Shown: positions 26,545-36,623, counted from the stretch's first letter. The stretch is 64,000 nucleotides of DNA from Woeseia sp. (GCA_021773015.1 JAJFKW010000001.1:310001-374000), one strand, 5' to 3'. The notes: generated by a model from the letters alone, not told the origin. Made by a program: numbers and translations.

Positions 26545-29113
26545 GCCGTAACTCCTGAAAGCGGCTTAAAACGTTGAGTACACGTCCCTGCTCCACATTT
26601 AAGCTCAAATTAACTTCCGCCTCGCCATCAACCAACTCGTCTATGACATCGCGAACCTGTTCCTTCCAAGCAGCGTATTGTGTAGGCCAGCGGTCGTCGT
26701 CTGCAGTTTTCTTAATAGAAATTACTCGGCTATCGAGATTGAAAATTGCCAAGCCAGCGACAGATCCCTGAAGCGCCATCGCGTAAATCAATAGCTGTAA
26801 TTCCTTTAGTTCGCCGTTGCCATCTAACAGCGATTTCTCGGCACCAGTTTTGTAGTCGATGACCAACATTTCGTTTTCGCCGACATAGTCAACACGATCT
26901 AAGCGTAGGTCGAGCTGCGCATTGCCATGGTTTAGTTGTAACGGCTGCTCTAGCATTGCTACTCGAAACGGCGCGCGCAATAGTTCCTGTGCGACAAAGT
27001 CTTGCACCAGCTTGCGACTACGGTCGCGCTCAAGATATAGGACTCGTTTCAGGGTCTCGTCTGCATACCTCTCGAGTCGAAAGTATGACTTCGTCAATCC
27101 AATTTCGATTTTCCCCAGCAGCATATCGTCATCCCAGTCGGCTATTTCGCTTTGAGACGGGAGACCGTCGTAAAGGATACTGAGAATTTTATGCAAGGCA
27201 CTGCCACGCATGCTGGGCGAAATGCCGATTTGAAAACGAGGTAGTTCGTTCACGCCGAGACGGCCAAACGCGAATCCCGAAAACTGATCCGTCGCCTGGC
27301 GTTGAATTGTGTAGGCCCCGCCGCTTAACGCCTCATTGTCGCTTAGTGCCGGTACCACGTTGTCGGGAAAACTGCTGAGATCGCTACTATCCAATAATTG
27401 GCACGCGAAGTATCCCGGATCCGCCGACTGCAATTGGGTTGTTTCTCCATCGGTCTCCACTAACGGACTCAAAGATTGCTCAATCCCATCGTCAGCGCGT
27501 GCCCAGCTGAACACAACTTCGTCTGCACTAGCGACAATCCGCTGTAATACGCATCGAGCATATTCGAGCGTATGAATCGCCGTCGCATCCGGCATGTCAT
27601 AGTCTCGTTGCAGCCGCTTGGAGATAAACTGTAGCGGGTTTCCGCTGCCCGGCCAGCGACTTGCATCGACGCCGACCAGCCAAATCTTGTCAAACTCCAT
27701 ACCCGCCGCTTCTAACTTACCAAGCGCCGGTAGTATGACGCCATCCAATTGCGGCTGATATATCGTGTCGGCCGCGAGACGCATGAGGCGGCTTACCGCA
27801 GTGCGGAATTCGACCTGCGGCATGACGATTTCAAGCTGAGCCAATTCGTTGAGAGCCTCGCGCCAGCGATTAAGCAATTGAAACTCAGAACTATTCGGCG
27901 CAGTAGCAACCTGCCAACCAACCTCCCCTAAGAGCCAGTCGATATCCAACGCCCATGCAGACAATGGCTTTCGCCCCTGAAACCGATCCTGCGCATTGAC
28001 GATGCAGTTCATACTTTGCGCCCACAATTGCGCATCTTCGCCAGCAAATTCCGCATCGAGAGAGCCAAGCAAACTACTGACCGCCCAAAATCGGTCAGGA
28101 AGCTGGCGCAGTTGCAATTCCATACGACAGCGTCCACCAATCGGCCCGGGGCGAATATTTCTCGAGCGCAAAAGAATACTCACCTCTCGCGACGACAAAT
28201 TATCCGTAACCCAACGTAGCAATAGCAATGCAATTCCAATGGCGGGATACGTGCTCAGTGGTTGACCAAAAGAGACGTCGACGGCGGAATCGTGACTTGT
28301 ACCGGCGATTTGCCGGCCAGGTGCAATGCCCTCCAATAGCATTCGCGATACCCGAACCGAGGACGACTCCAAGTCTGGACTGATGATCGCAAGTTTCATC
28401 GCAGGGTTTTCGCTCAGGCAACGCCGCGCCCAAGCGCCCGCTGCACGCAATTCTGCGTCCGAGTCCGGAAAAGACTTAACGTCGAGGCTCCCAACAGCAC
28501 TATCAGCCTCAAGCACGTGCACTTCGCAGCCGGCAGCTTTCAAGCAACTTATCAGGTATTGCTCGATCGGAGTAAATCGATCAAATCCTAGAAAAGTCGC
28601 TCTTTTCGGCACGCGTGTGATACCGCTTTCAATGAGGTTAACGACGTGACCTGCAATTGTCGCATCATCCATCCAATCGTTTTCTTGAAGCGCGTTCGAA
28701 TACTCAATTGCCGCAGCTACAAATTGGCGCTGTTCCACGCCATTCGAGTTCGCACCAACTTCCTCCAAGGGCAGCCGCCATTCGTTAATGCGTTTCCAGG
28801 TGTGTACACACTGCTTAATGATTGAAAAAAACGCTGGAATTTCGTCGCCACTTTTCTTCGCGTAGCATTGCTCCCAAAGTACGGCACTTGCTTGTGCACT
28901 AATTTTTGTATGTCTAAAGTCTGCAGACGAACAGTCAGTAACTAATTTTTGCAGCCAGTCACCAATAAATAGTACCGACGGAGTGGACCACGTTTTCCGA
29001 CCATTGGCGATTTCCCGTGCACCATATATCTCACGGATAAGCTTTGCAGATCGTCGATTACTTGTAACGATATCACCGTCGAAATAGTGCGCATCATCCA
29101 GCCATGAATACAT
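26537..29113 (-). CDS. addB: AddB-like PD-(D/E)XK nuclease, double-strand-break repair
   Basis: An 858-residue partner of the AddA-like protein. The C-terminal nuclease domain is recognisable by M-R-G-S-A-L-H-K-I-L, then R-L-D-R-V-D and M-L-V-I-D-Y-K-T-G, the catalytic core of RecB-type nucleases. The N-terminal part is an inactivated-helicase-like region, as in AddB-type proteins. Gammaproteobacteria without RecBCD often carry this pair, where the protein is called a probable DNA repair protein. No recC- or recD-like gene is present here. It lies 4 bp downstream of alaA. Confidence 0.85.
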   Translation of the reverse strand: MYSWLDDAHYFDGDIVTSNRRSAKLIREIYGAREIANGRKTWSTPSVLFIGDWLQKLVTDCSSADFRHTKISAQASAVLWEQCYAKKSGDEIPAFFSIIKQCVHTWKRINEWRLPLEEVGANSNGVEQRQFVAAAIEYSNALQENDWMDDATIAGHVVNLIESGITRVPKRATFLGFDRFTPIEQYLISCLKAAGCEVHVLEADSAVGSLDVKSFPDSDAELRAAGAWARRCLSENPAMKLAIISPDLESSSVRVSRMLLEGIAPGRQIAGTSHDSAVDVSFGQPLSTYPAIGIALLLLRWVTDNLSSREVSILLRSRNIRPGPIGGRCRMELQLRQLPDRFWAVSSLLGSLDAEFAGEDAQLWAQSMNCIVNAQDRFQGRKPLSAWALDIDWLLGEVGWQVATAPNSSEFQLLNRWREALNELAQLEIVMPQVEFRTAVSRLMRLAADTIYQPQLDGVILPALGKLEAAGMEFDKIWLVGVDASRWPGSGNPLQFISKRLQRDYDMPDATAIHTLEYARCVLQRIVASADEVVFSWARADDGIEQSLSPLVETDGETTQLQSADPGYFACQLLDSSDLSSFPDNVVPALSDNEALSGGAYTIQRQATDQFSGFAFGRLGVNELPRFQIGISPSMRGSALHKILSILYDGLPSQSEIADWDDDMLLGKIEIGLTKSYFRLERYADETLKRVLYLERDRSRKLVQDFVAQELLRAPFRVAMLEQPLQLNHGNAQLDLRLDRVDYVGENEMLVIDYKTGAEKSLLDGNGELKELQLLIYAMALQGSVAGLAIFNLDSRVISIKKTADDDRWPTQYAAWKEQVRDVIDELVDGEAEVNLSLNVEQGRVLNVLSRFQELRLG

Positions 29114-29117
29114 CGGT

Positions 29118-30335
29118 TTAGAGTCGTTGCGCGAGCATTTCCTCGATTCGAGAAAATATGTCGTGCAGGACGTCGGGGTCCGGCAACGTGGTGATACGAA
29201 AATGATCCGAATAGCGGGTGTTGAAGCTAGTACCGGGCGCTACCAAAATGTGTTCTTCCTCCAGCAGTCTTAAGGCAAATTCTTGATCGTCGATGACGCT
29301 TGATACGGATTCACCTAGCTTTATGAACGCATACATTGCCCCCATGGGAGGGACTACGCTCAAAAATTCGCTTCTCGCAACGCAATCGATCACTGCCTGG
29401 CGAGACTGATAAAGCCGCCCGCCCGGCTCAACCAAATTTACAATGCTCTGAAAGCCTCCAAGCGCAGTTTGTACTGACCACTGCGCTGGAACGTTGCTGC
29501 AAAGCCGCAAGGCGGCAAGCAACTCCATCGAATTCAACAACGCTTGCGCCCTTTCCAATTCTCCCGAAAAGATACACCAACCTACACGATAACCGCACGC
29601 CCGATACACTTTCGATAATCCTGAGTACGTTAGGCACACTGTATTTTGCACCATTGTTGCCAGCGGTATGAATTCTGCGTCGTCATACGTCATCTGATCG
29701 TATATTTCATCTGCATGAATGACTAAGTTATGTCGCTCTGCGATTTCGATGAGGTTTTGTAAGCACTGTCGACTATAGACCGCGCCAGTAGGATTATTCG
29801 GGTTAATCAACACAATTGAACGGGTCTTTTCACTGATCAAAGACTCGAGCGCCGACAAATCCGGTTCGAAGTTCATTTCGGCGGGACACGGATAGTGCAC
29901 GACCTTGCCGCCGTTCAGGGCCACCGCAGCCGACCATAGTGGGTAATCCGGGCTTGGCACCAGCACTTCATCGCCAGGATTCAGCAGCGCCCGCAAAGAC
30001 AAATCGATCAATTCGCTGACGCCATTGCCGATAAACACTTCGTTAACCGTAACATCCATTACACCGCGATCCTGTTGCTGCATCACAATCGCTTCACGGG
30101 CTGGAAAAATACCCTTTTGATGACTGTAAGGTTCGGCCTGTCCGAGGTTTTCAATCATTGCCAAGCGCATTGTTTCCGGTGTTCGATATCCGAACAGTCC
30201 GGGGTTGCCAATATTCAACGAAATTACTTCGTATCCATGACGCTCAAGGTCATTGGCGCGGCGCGACAATTCGCCTCGAATTTCGTATTTAACACCTGCC
30301 AAGGCGTTGCTGGTTTTTACTGGCTTTCTATTCAT
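29118..30335 (-). CDS. alaA: Glutamate-pyruvate aminotransferase AlaA
   Basis: A 405-residue class I PLP aminotransferase that makes alanine from pyruvate and glutamate. Family marks include L-N-I-G-N-P, P-S-P-D-Y-P-L-W, N-P-N-N-P-T-G-A-V-Y, D-E-I-Y-D, and the PLP lysine in S-G-L-S-K-V-Y-R-A. Length equals E. coli AlaA (405) and the N-terminal K-Y-E-I-R-G is typical of it. It is encoded just upstream of the addBA genes, an apparently unrelated neighbourhood. Confidence 0.92.
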   Translation of the reverse strand: MNRKPVKTSNALAGVKYEIRGELSRRANDLERHGYEVISLNIGNPGLFGYRTPETMRLAMIENLGQAEPYSHQKGIFPAREAIVMQQQDRGVMDVTVNEVFIGNGVSELIDLSLRALLNPGDEVLVPSPDYPLWSAAVALNGGKVVHYPCPAEMNFEPDLSALESLISEKTRSIVLINPNNPTGAVYSRQCLQNLIEIAERHNLVIHADEIYDQMTYDDAEFIPLATMVQNTVCLTYSGLSKVYRACGYRVGWCIFSGELERAQALLNSMELLAALRLCSNVPAQWSVQTALGGFQSIVNLVEPGGRLYQSRQAVIDCVARSEFLSVVPPMGAMYAFIKLGESVSSVIDDQEFALRLLEEEHILVAPGTSFNTRYSDHFRITTLPDPDVLHDIFSRIEEMLAQRL

Positions 30336-30398
30336 AGATCTCGGTCACGTCGGTTGCTGACACATGCACACAGAGAGGATGCGTTTGATGGGCTACCG

Positions 30399-31613
30399 CT
30401 AAACAACGCCGATTTCGCGAAGCTTCTTAATATCGCGGTCCGAATATCCAAGCTCACCGCGCAAAATTTCGTCCGTATGAGCACCCAACTCGGGTGGCGC
30501 AAGTGTATATTCCACGGCAGCCTCAGAAAAGCGCACAGGGTTCGCGACGGTTGGCACCATACCCGACGATGAATCCTCAATGGTACGCACCAATTTTCGT
30601 TCCTCCGCGTAATCGTCTGTTAATACAGTTTCAATAGAATTAATAGGCCCAGCTGGAATACCATATTTCGCAAGGTGCTCGAGCCAATAATCAACGGTTT
30701 GTAGCTTTAGCACACTCTGCATATTTTCTACGAGTATGTGCCGGTTCTCGACGCGCGCCTCATTACTGTGAAATCGCGCGTCATCCGCATAATCGGCAAG
30801 TCCTATACATTCGACACAACGTCTAAATTGCTCATCACTGCCTACAGCGAGCATGAAATGACCATCCGCGGCCCCGAACGACTGGTACGGAACGATATTC
30901 GGATGAGCCGTCCCCTCGCGAACCGGTGACTGGCCGCTCAGCAAATAATTCATGTTTTGATTTGCTAGCCAGGCAACTTGACTGTCATAAAGCGGAACGT
31001 CGATGTGCTGACCACGCCCGGTCTGTCCGCGCTCATTGAGAGCCGCTAAAATCGCCGTTACCGCGTACATCCCGGCCATGATATCGGCCGCAGCGACACC
31101 CACTTTTTGCGGCGAACCATCTATGTCTCCCGTGATGCTCATTAGCCCCCCGGAAGCTTGAATCATTGCATCATAGCCCGGGCGCGTTGCGCGGCTGCCG
31201 GTTTGGCCAAATGCGGAAATCGAGCAGTAAATGAGATAAGGATTTGCTTCACACAGGTGCTTGGCGCCCAGCCCATGACGTTGCAGCGTTCCAACTTTGT
31301 AATTTTCGATCAGGATGTCCGAATCTGCCGCCAACTGTTGGATCACCCGCCGACCTAGCTTGTGGCTAAAATCCACCGTGAGCGACCGCTTATTGCGATT
31401 AGCTGAAAGAAAATATGCAGCCGTACGTTCGTCTTGATCCGTTTTGCCGACCGTCCAAGGCGGCCCCCAATGGCGCGTTTCATCACCGCGCTTGGGTCGC
31501 TCGACCTTGATTACCTCGGCACCGTAATCGCCGAGAAGCTGCGCAGCCCAAGGACCGGCCAGAACTCGGCTGAGATCAAGTACTTTTAAACCTTGTAGAG
31601 GGCCTTTTGACAC
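30399..31613 (-). CDS. CaiB/BaiF class III CoA-transferase
   Basis: A protein of about 404 residues that moves CoA between carboxylic acids. It begins with G-P-L-Q-G-L-K-V-L-D-L-S-R-V-L-A-G-P-W and has V-I-K-V-E-R-P, N-K-R-S-L-T-V-D and the aspartate of A-A-D-I-M-A-G-M, the likely catalytic acid. I chose the GTG at 31613 because GAGG lies nine bases upstream and the protein then begins like the family; a GTG at 31628 would add five residues. The acyl substrate is not evident. Several acyl-CoA genes lie within 12 kb. Confidence 0.88.
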   Translation of the reverse strand: MSKGPLQGLKVLDLSRVLAGPWAAQLLGDYGAEVIKVERPKRGDETRHWGPPWTVGKTDQDERTAAYFLSANRNKRSLTVDFSHKLGRRVIQQLAADSDILIENYKVGTLQRHGLGAKHLCEANPYLIYCSISAFGQTGSRATRPGYDAMIQASGGLMSITGDIDGSPQKVGVAAADIMAGMYAVTAILAALNERGQTGRGQHIDVPLYDSQVAWLANQNMNYLLSGQSPVREGTAHPNIVPYQSFGAADGHFMLAVGSDEQFRRCVECIGLADYADDARFHSNEARVENRHILVENMQSVLKLQTVDYWLEHLAKYGIPAGPINSIETVLTDDYAEERKLVRTIEDSSSGMVPTVANPVRFSEAAVEYTLAPPELGAHTDEILRGELGYSDRDIKKLREIGVV

Positions 31614-31721
31614 GAAATTTAGCCTCACGCAAAAACTGCATGGAATTGTCGGCAGCTGCGCCGGTTAGCGCAAGGACTAAGTTTCGTTTTGCTGGATAAA
31701 TTGCTATCGAGCAAAATCGAT

Positions 31722-31762
31722 CCTAGAAAAAATAAAACCCGGCCAACCTTTCGGTCGGCCGG
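31722..31762 (-). terminator. Intrinsic terminator after the DUF6491 gene
   Basis: Read on the minus strand, an 11-bp stem (CCCGGCCGACC pairing with GGTTGGCCGGG, one G-U pair) is closed by a GAAA tetraloop and followed by TTTTATTTTTT. This is a strong rho-independent terminator for the minus-strand gene at 31813-32292 and separates it from the CoA-transferase gene. Confidence 0.9.
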
Positions 31763-31812
31763 GCGGGTCCGCACGGAGATTGCGGATTGCGCGACTAAAA
31801 CGCCGAAGCGAT

Positions 31813-32292
31813 TCAGTCTAGCTCTTCTACCTCAGCTCCACCCACGTCTCTTGGAGCTGGGGTCTGTGGTTCTTCAGTTTCCTTCTTGCCGTGACGAATC
31901 AACAATTCGTCTGCCTGATCTATGCTTATTCTACTGATCGATCGGATTCCAACTGGAAACCGCTCGAAACTACCAAACAAAAGACCATCGCCCCCATAGG
32001 GACAAAGTCGATCATCGCGCGATTCGACGCGGATGTTGAACGCGGATCGCATGTCCCGGGTCGACCGAAATAAACGTACGTAATATGGTCGGCGCGGCCC
32101 ACTCCAGATCAACAAGCTTTGATCATCCAGGGGTGTATAGTCTCGGATACTCCGTATCCAGATGCAATCAGAACCGTTGAAATCGACATCTGGATCAACC
32201 CGAGTCTCAGTCTCATCTGCCCATATCACAGTTGATGCAAAACATAAAGAAAATGGTATAACCATTTGTTTTATTAATCTTTTATGCTTCAT
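31813..32292 (-). CDS. Exported DUF6491 family protein
   Basis: A 159-residue protein with a signal peptide (I-P-F-S-L-C-F-A-S-T-V-I-W-A-D). The body, with D-C-I-W-I-R-S-I-R-D-Y-T-P-L-D, matches the DUF6491 pattern. A conserved pair of cysteines (D-C-I-W and L-C-P-Y-G-G-D) could form a disulfide. The start at 32292 gives a proper signal peptide; a longer reading from 32508 adds 72 residues that do not look secreted. Function is unknown. The acidic C-terminal tail (E-T-E-E-P, V-E-E-L-D) is atypical. It has its own terminator. Confidence 0.8.
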   Translation of the reverse strand: MKHKRLIKQMVIPFSLCFASTVIWADETETRVDPDVDFNGSDCIWIRSIRDYTPLDDQSLLIWSGPRRPYYVRLFRSTRDMRSAFNIRVESRDDRLCPYGGDGLLFGSFERFPVGIRSISRISIDQADELLIRHGKKETEEPQTPAPRDVGGAEVEELD

Positions 32293-32626
32293 CAACCAAT
32301 ACTCTTCGGCAACTGGAGGTCGCCGACATAATGAGCTGAATTTAGTTATTCGACAAGCGTAATCTGTATTAAGTTCATCTGGTATCCGCACCAGCCAGAC
32401 GCTATATCGGCGTTTCGCAGTGCTTGGAGCCTGAGTTGCTTCGCCCCAAATTTTCGCCCAAAAGACCAGCCGGGAGGCAGTCAATATGCTTGCAGTAAAC
32501 CATCTCATCTAAAGGCCGCCGCAACCCTATAGACGACGTGTTTGTAGCTTGCCTCAGTCTCATCGCTCAGGGACAATACGTCGCCGGAAAACAGCCGCGT
32601 TATTGTAAATGCTGGAGATCGATAAA
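32293..32626. other. Divergent spacer between DUF6491 gene and etfB
   Basis: About 330 bp with no supported gene. It must contain promoters for both divergent units. A GGAG ribosome site at 32614-32617 precedes the TTG chosen for etfB. I did not find a clear -35/-10 pair, and no hairpin stands out. Confidence 0.4.
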
Positions 32627-33376
32627 TTGGAAAAAATACTAGTTGGGCTCAAACGTGTAGTGGACTATAACGTTCGGGTAAGAGTCAAAGCCGACGCCAG
32701 TGGCGTCGAGACTGACGGCGTAAAAATGAGCATCAACCCGTTCGACGAAATTGCTCTCGAAGAAGCGCTACGAATCAAGGAGCGTGGCGAAGCTGACGAA
32801 GTTGTCGTTGTCTCTATGGGACGTACGGAATGTCAGCAGCAGCTGCGCACCGGACTAGCCATGGGTGCTGATCGAGCGATATTGGTTGAATCAGATGACG
32901 AAATTGATTCACTGACCGGAGCAAAAATTCTATTGGCCTTGGTGGAGCGCGAACATCCGGGTCTCGTTATTCTCGGCAAACAGGCCATTGACAACGACAA
33001 CAACCAAACCGGACAAATGTTGGCGGCGTTGTGGGACAGACCACAAGCCACATTCGCTTCAGAGCTCACAATCAGCGGTGATTCGGCAACTGTCACGCGC
33101 GAGGTGGATGTAGGACTTGAGACTATTGAGATCGACTTACCTGCGGTGGTTACGGCTGATCTCCGACTCAATGAACCTCGCTACGTCAAGTTACCGGACA
33201 TCATGAAAGCCAAAAAGAAGCCTCTCGACATAGTACCTCTCGCAGACCTTAGCGTAGCTCCCGCGCCGCGTCTGACAAGTGTGGAATACACCGCGCCTGA
33301 ACAGCGGCAAAAGGGCGTCATAGTTGACGATGTCGCTGGCTTGGTTGCGGCATTGAAAGAAAAGGGACTCGCCTAA
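32627..33376 (+). CDS. etfB: Electron transfer flavoprotein beta subunit
   Basis: A 249-residue subunit that binds AMP and, with EtfA, passes electrons from acyl-CoA dehydrogenases to the ETF:quinone oxidoreductase. It contains G-L-K-R-V-V-D-Y-N-V-R-V and I-L-G-K-Q-A-I-D-N-D. I prefer the TTG at 32627: GGAG lies nine bases before it, the protein then starts like other EtfB proteins, and its length equals Pseudomonas EtfB. An ATG at 32609 in frame has no ribosome site. It overlaps etfA by one base. Confidence 0.93.
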   Translation: MEKILVGLKRVVDYNVRVRVKADASGVETDGVKMSINPFDEIALEEALRIKERGEADEVVVVSMGRTECQQQLRTGLAMGADRAILVESDDEIDSLTGAKILLALVEREHPGLVILGKQAIDNDNNQTGQMLAALWDRPQATFASELTISGDSATVTREVDVGLETIEIDLPAVVTADLRLNEPRYVKLPDIMKAKKKPLDIVPLADLSVAPAPRLTSVEYTAPEQRQKGVIVDDVAGLVAALKEKGLA

Positions 33377-34317
33377 TGTCGAACATTCTCGTAATAGCAG
33401 AACATGATACAGGCACCCTAAACCCAAGTGTCGCGAAGACCGTCGCCTGCGCTGCAAGCATACAAGATGCGAAAATAACGATTGCCGTTTTCGTCAACGG
33501 CGACGACTCAATTGCGCTCCAAGCGGCGAAATTGAATGCGGTGGACAATGTACTGCAAATTAACAATGCAGCAAATGAGCATGCACTCGCCGCCGTTATT
33601 GCACCTCAAGTCGCATCAATCGCAAGCCGCTACTCACATGTCTTTGGTCCGTCGACGACATTTGGCAAAGACCTAATGCCGAGAATCGCGGCACTGCTAA
33701 ACGTCAATCAAATTAGTGACGTGATGGAGGCAATCGATAGCCATAAGTTTAGACGGCCGATTTATGCTGGCAACGCAATACTGACGGTTGAGGCGCAACC
33801 GGACAGTATTGTCATAGCAACCGTTCGAACCGCTTCCTATCAGGCCGTTGACAGCGACAACACGGCCCCAGTCGAAGTGCAATCCAGCGACGCGGATATT
33901 CCAAGTCACACCCGCTTCGTAGAATTGAAAGCCGGTAAATCAGATCGTCCAGATTTACAAAGTGCATCCAAGGTTGTGTCTGGCGGACGAGCACTTGCCA
34001 GTGCCGAGAACTTCGACATTATCTATTCGCTAGCGGATACGATGGGTGCTGGAGTCGGCGCCTCTCGAGCAGCGGTTGATGCAGGCTACGTTCCAAATGA
34101 AATGCAAGTTGGCCAAACCGGTAAAATAATCGCACCGGACTTGTACGTTGCCATCGGAATATCTGGTGCAATTCAACACCTCACCGGCATTAAGGATGCC
34201 GGCACTATTGTTGCAATTAACAAAGATGAGGAAGCACCCATTTTTGAAGTAGCCGACATCGGCCTGGTCGGCGATCTGTTTAAGATCGTTCCAGAACTCG
34301 AGCAAGCATTGAAATAG
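33376..34317 (+). CDS. etfA: Electron transfer flavoprotein alpha subunit
   Basis: A 313-residue FAD-binding subunit. The C-terminal domain has G-A-G-V-G-A-S-R-A-A-V-D-A-G, G-Q-T-G-K and A-I-G-I-S-G-A-I-Q-H, the FAD site, and the family tail D-L-F-K-I-V-P-E-L. The start ATG overlaps the etfB stop (TAATG). The redox partner enzymes are probably the two acyl-CoA dehydrogenases encoded at 35017-36183 and 42246-43460. Confidence 0.96.
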   Translation: MSNILVIAEHDTGTLNPSVAKTVACAASIQDAKITIAVFVNGDDSIALQAAKLNAVDNVLQINNAANEHALAAVIAPQVASIASRYSHVFGPSTTFGKDLMPRIAALLNVNQISDVMEAIDSHKFRRPIYAGNAILTVEAQPDSIVIATVRTASYQAVDSDNTAPVEVQSSDADIPSHTRFVELKAGKSDRPDLQSASKVVSGGRALASAENFDIIYSLADTMGAGVGASRAAVDAGYVPNEMQVGQTGKIIAPDLYVAIGISGAIQHLTGIKDAGTIVAINKDEEAPIFEVADIGLVGDLFKIVPELEQALK

Positions 34318-34375
34318 GTCGAATTTGAGTACGCCGGCCGGACATTGCCAGCGTGCTCATTACCAAATATATAGC

Positions 34376-34858
34376 CTATAGCGCTGCTAGGATGCTTTCC
34401 GCTTTGCTGACTTCGAATTGGCCAGGTGCTTCTATTGCCACGTGGCTAACAATGCCATCGTCAACAACGATCGCAAAGCGTTGGCCACGCATACCGAGTC
34501 CAAAAGCACTGCCATCCATTTCCAAATCCAACGCCTTTGCGTACTCACCATTACCGTCCGCCAACATCAGTACCTTGTCTTCGACAGACCTGTCTTTTCC
34601 CCAAGCATCCATAACAAACACGTCATTGACGGCCATGCAGGCAACGGTATCTATACCTTTTGAAGCAATATCTGCAGCGTGATCAACGAAGCCCGGCAAA
34701 TGGTTGGCAGAACATGTTGGTGTAAATGCACCTGGGACAGACACTAGCACTACTTTTTTGTTGGAAAACAGCTCATCTGTCGACATCGCACCCGGCCCCG
34801 CTTCGGTCATCACGCCGAATACACCGGATGGCATCTTGTCACCTACCTGTATAGCCAT
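34376..34858 (-). CDS. Peroxiredoxin, Prx5-like
   Basis: A 160-residue thioredoxin-fold peroxidase. The peroxidatic Cys49 is in V-P-G-A-F-T-P-T-C-S, and the later R-G-Q-R-F-A segment is also typical. This type reduces hydrogen and organic hydroperoxides, using glutathione or glutaredoxin or a resolving cysteine. It stands alone between convergent etfA and a divergent acyl-CoA dehydrogenase. A strong AAGGAGC ribosome site precedes its ATG. Confidence 0.92.
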   Translation of the reverse strand: MAIQVGDKMPSGVFGVMTEAGPGAMSTDELFSNKKVVLVSVPGAFTPTCSANHLPGFVDHAADIASKGIDTVACMAVNDVFVMDAWGKDRSVEDKVLMLADGNGEYAKALDLEMDGSAFGLGMRGQRFAIVVDDGIVSHVAIEAPGQFEVSKAESILAAL

Positions 34859-35016
34859 TGACTAGCTCCTTGTTAATTATGTGGTTGTCGATTCGGTATG
34901 ATTATCTGGTTTATGATGCACCGAGTCTAGCGAAGTTTTGGCGACAGAATTGTCTGTACTCTGTTGCGGGACACAAAAAATGAAAACAAAAAGTATTGCA
35001 ACGTTTTGGGGCAAAT

Positions 35017-36183
35017 ATGCACTTTAAGTTTACTGACGAACAGGAGTTGATCAGAAACGCTGTTCGAGAATTTGCACAGAGTGAGATTGCGCCGGTAGCG
35101 GCTCAATTTGATGAGCGGTCGGAATTTCCTGCGGATACAATTCAACAGGCAGCTGAGCTCGGCTTCATGGGCGTGGAGACCCCGGAACGCTACGGCGGAT
35201 CTGGATTGGACCCCATATGTTATGCGGTTGTCATGGAGGAAATATCGGCAGCCGACGCGGCTCACGGGACCATTGTTTCCGTCAATAACTCACTCTATGG
35301 GGTTCCTCTGCTTGAGTTCGGCAGCGAAGAACAAATTGAAAAATATCTGACACCCGTTGCAACCGGTCAAATCAACGGGGCCTATGCGCTAACTGAGCCG
35401 CACTCCGGGTCCGATGCAGCAGCAATGCGATCGAGAGCGAGTCTGTCCAAAGATGGCAGCCATTACGTCATCAATGGCAAAAAGGCCTGGATTACCAACG
35501 CGCCAATCGCCAAATACGTTGTGCTATTTGCTCAGACTATGCATGGCGAATCGGAACCTGTTGGTATCAGCGCATTCATTATCGACACCGAACAAACCGG
35601 CTTTCACCGCGGCAAAACGGAGGCCAAGCTTGGCATCCGCGCGGCCGCAAGCTGCGAAATTGAGTTGACGGACTATGAATGCCCGATTGAAAACCGCATT
35701 GGCGATGAAGGTAAGGGTTTTAGAATCGCCATGACCGTACTCGACGCGGGAAGAGTAGGAATCGCCGCACAAGCCCTTGGTATAGCGCAGGCAGCTTACG
35801 ACGCGGCTGTGAACTACTCGCGCGAACGACACGCATTCGGTGCCCCCATTGGCACATTTCAGGCAATACAGGGCAAACTAGCGGATATGCGGTGTCGTAT
35901 CGATGCCTCTCGATTATTGACCTACAATGCGGCCTGGAATAAAGCGGAGGCCAAAAAACACGGCACAAAGAACACGCTCAATGGAAGCGTGGCGAAACTA
36001 TTCGCATCGGAAACGGCAATGTTCGTCACCCACCAGGCGCTGCAAATCCACGGCGGCATGGGATTCAGCAAAGAGATGCCGTTAGAGCGCTATTTCCGGG
36101 ACGCGAAAATTACCGAGATTTATGAAGGCACAAGCGAAATTCAGAGAATGGTGATTGGCCGGCTTGTCACCGGCTTGCGTTAA
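35017..36183 (+). CDS. Acyl-CoA dehydrogenase
   Basis: A 388-residue flavoenzyme introducing a trans-2 double bond into acyl-CoA. Motifs include A-L-T-E-P-H-S-G-S-D, R-A-A-S-C-E-I, Q-I-H-G-G-M-G-F-S, and the catalytic-base segment I-Y-E-G-T-S-E-I-Q. Chain-length preference is not clear; it resembles short- and branched-chain enzymes. I chose the ATG at 35017, with GGGGC just upstream, over a TTG seven codons earlier. The etfBA genes nearby encode its electron acceptor. Confidence 0.92.
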   Translation: MHFKFTDEQELIRNAVREFAQSEIAPVAAQFDERSEFPADTIQQAAELGFMGVETPERYGGSGLDPICYAVVMEEISAADAAHGTIVSVNNSLYGVPLLEFGSEEQIEKYLTPVATGQINGAYALTEPHSGSDAAAMRSRASLSKDGSHYVINGKKAWITNAPIAKYVVLFAQTMHGESEPVGISAFIIDTEQTGFHRGKTEAKLGIRAAASCEIELTDYECPIENRIGDEGKGFRIAMTVLDAGRVGIAAQALGIAQAAYDAAVNYSRERHAFGAPIGTFQAIQGKLADMRCRIDASRLLTYNAAWNKAEAKKHGTKNTLNGSVAKLFASETAMFVTHQALQIHGGMGFSKEMPLERYFRDAKITEIYEGTSEIQRMVIGRLVTGLR

Positions 36184-36202
36184 TGTCGCCAGTTCGAATG
36201 GC

Positions 36203-36523
36203 TTATGCGTCGTTGTCCGCCACGTGCACGACAAGCCCGTCAAGATCATCCGACATTTCAATTTGACAGGTAAGCCTGCTGTTGTCCTTTCGCTCATAAG
36301 CGGCATCCAACATGCTGTCTTCCATATCGTCCAGCTCAGGCAACTTGCCAAACCAAGCCTCGTCAATATAACTATGACAAGTCGCGCAGGCACAGGCGCC
36401 ACCACATTCGGCCACAATTCCATCGATATTATTATTGATGGCACCTTCCATCACTGAGTAGCCATTTTCGACTTCTACTTCATGGCGCTCGCCTTGCGGC
36501 GTAATGTATATCACTTTCGGCAT
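36203..36523 (-). CDS. fdx: Adrenodoxin-type 2Fe-2S ferredoxin
   Basis: A 106-residue electron carrier. Cluster ligands are Cys40, Cys46, Cys49 (C-x5-C-x2-C) and Cys86, within C-G-G-A-C-A-C-A-T-C-H and R-L-T-C-Q. The helix D-E-A-W-F-G-K-L is typical of ferredoxins that serve P450s and hydroxylases (terpredoxin and putidaredoxin class) rather than the isc Fdx, which lies with iscSUA elsewhere. No P450 or ferredoxin-reductase gene is present here. It is convergent with the acyl-CoA dehydrogenase gene. Confidence 0.9.
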   Translation of the reverse strand: MPKVIYITPQGERHEVEVENGYSVMEGAINNNIDGIVAECGGACACATCHSYIDEAWFGKLPELDDMEDSMLDAAYERKDNSRLTCQIEMSDDLDGLVVHVADNDA

Positions 36524-36623
36524 TATTGTGGTCCTGGGCCTAGTGGGCGCACTATTTTAGAAGCGCAATACAATAACCGTCAATGCTTTGGCCTCAGACA
36601 GCGCATTTTGGTCAAATAACATC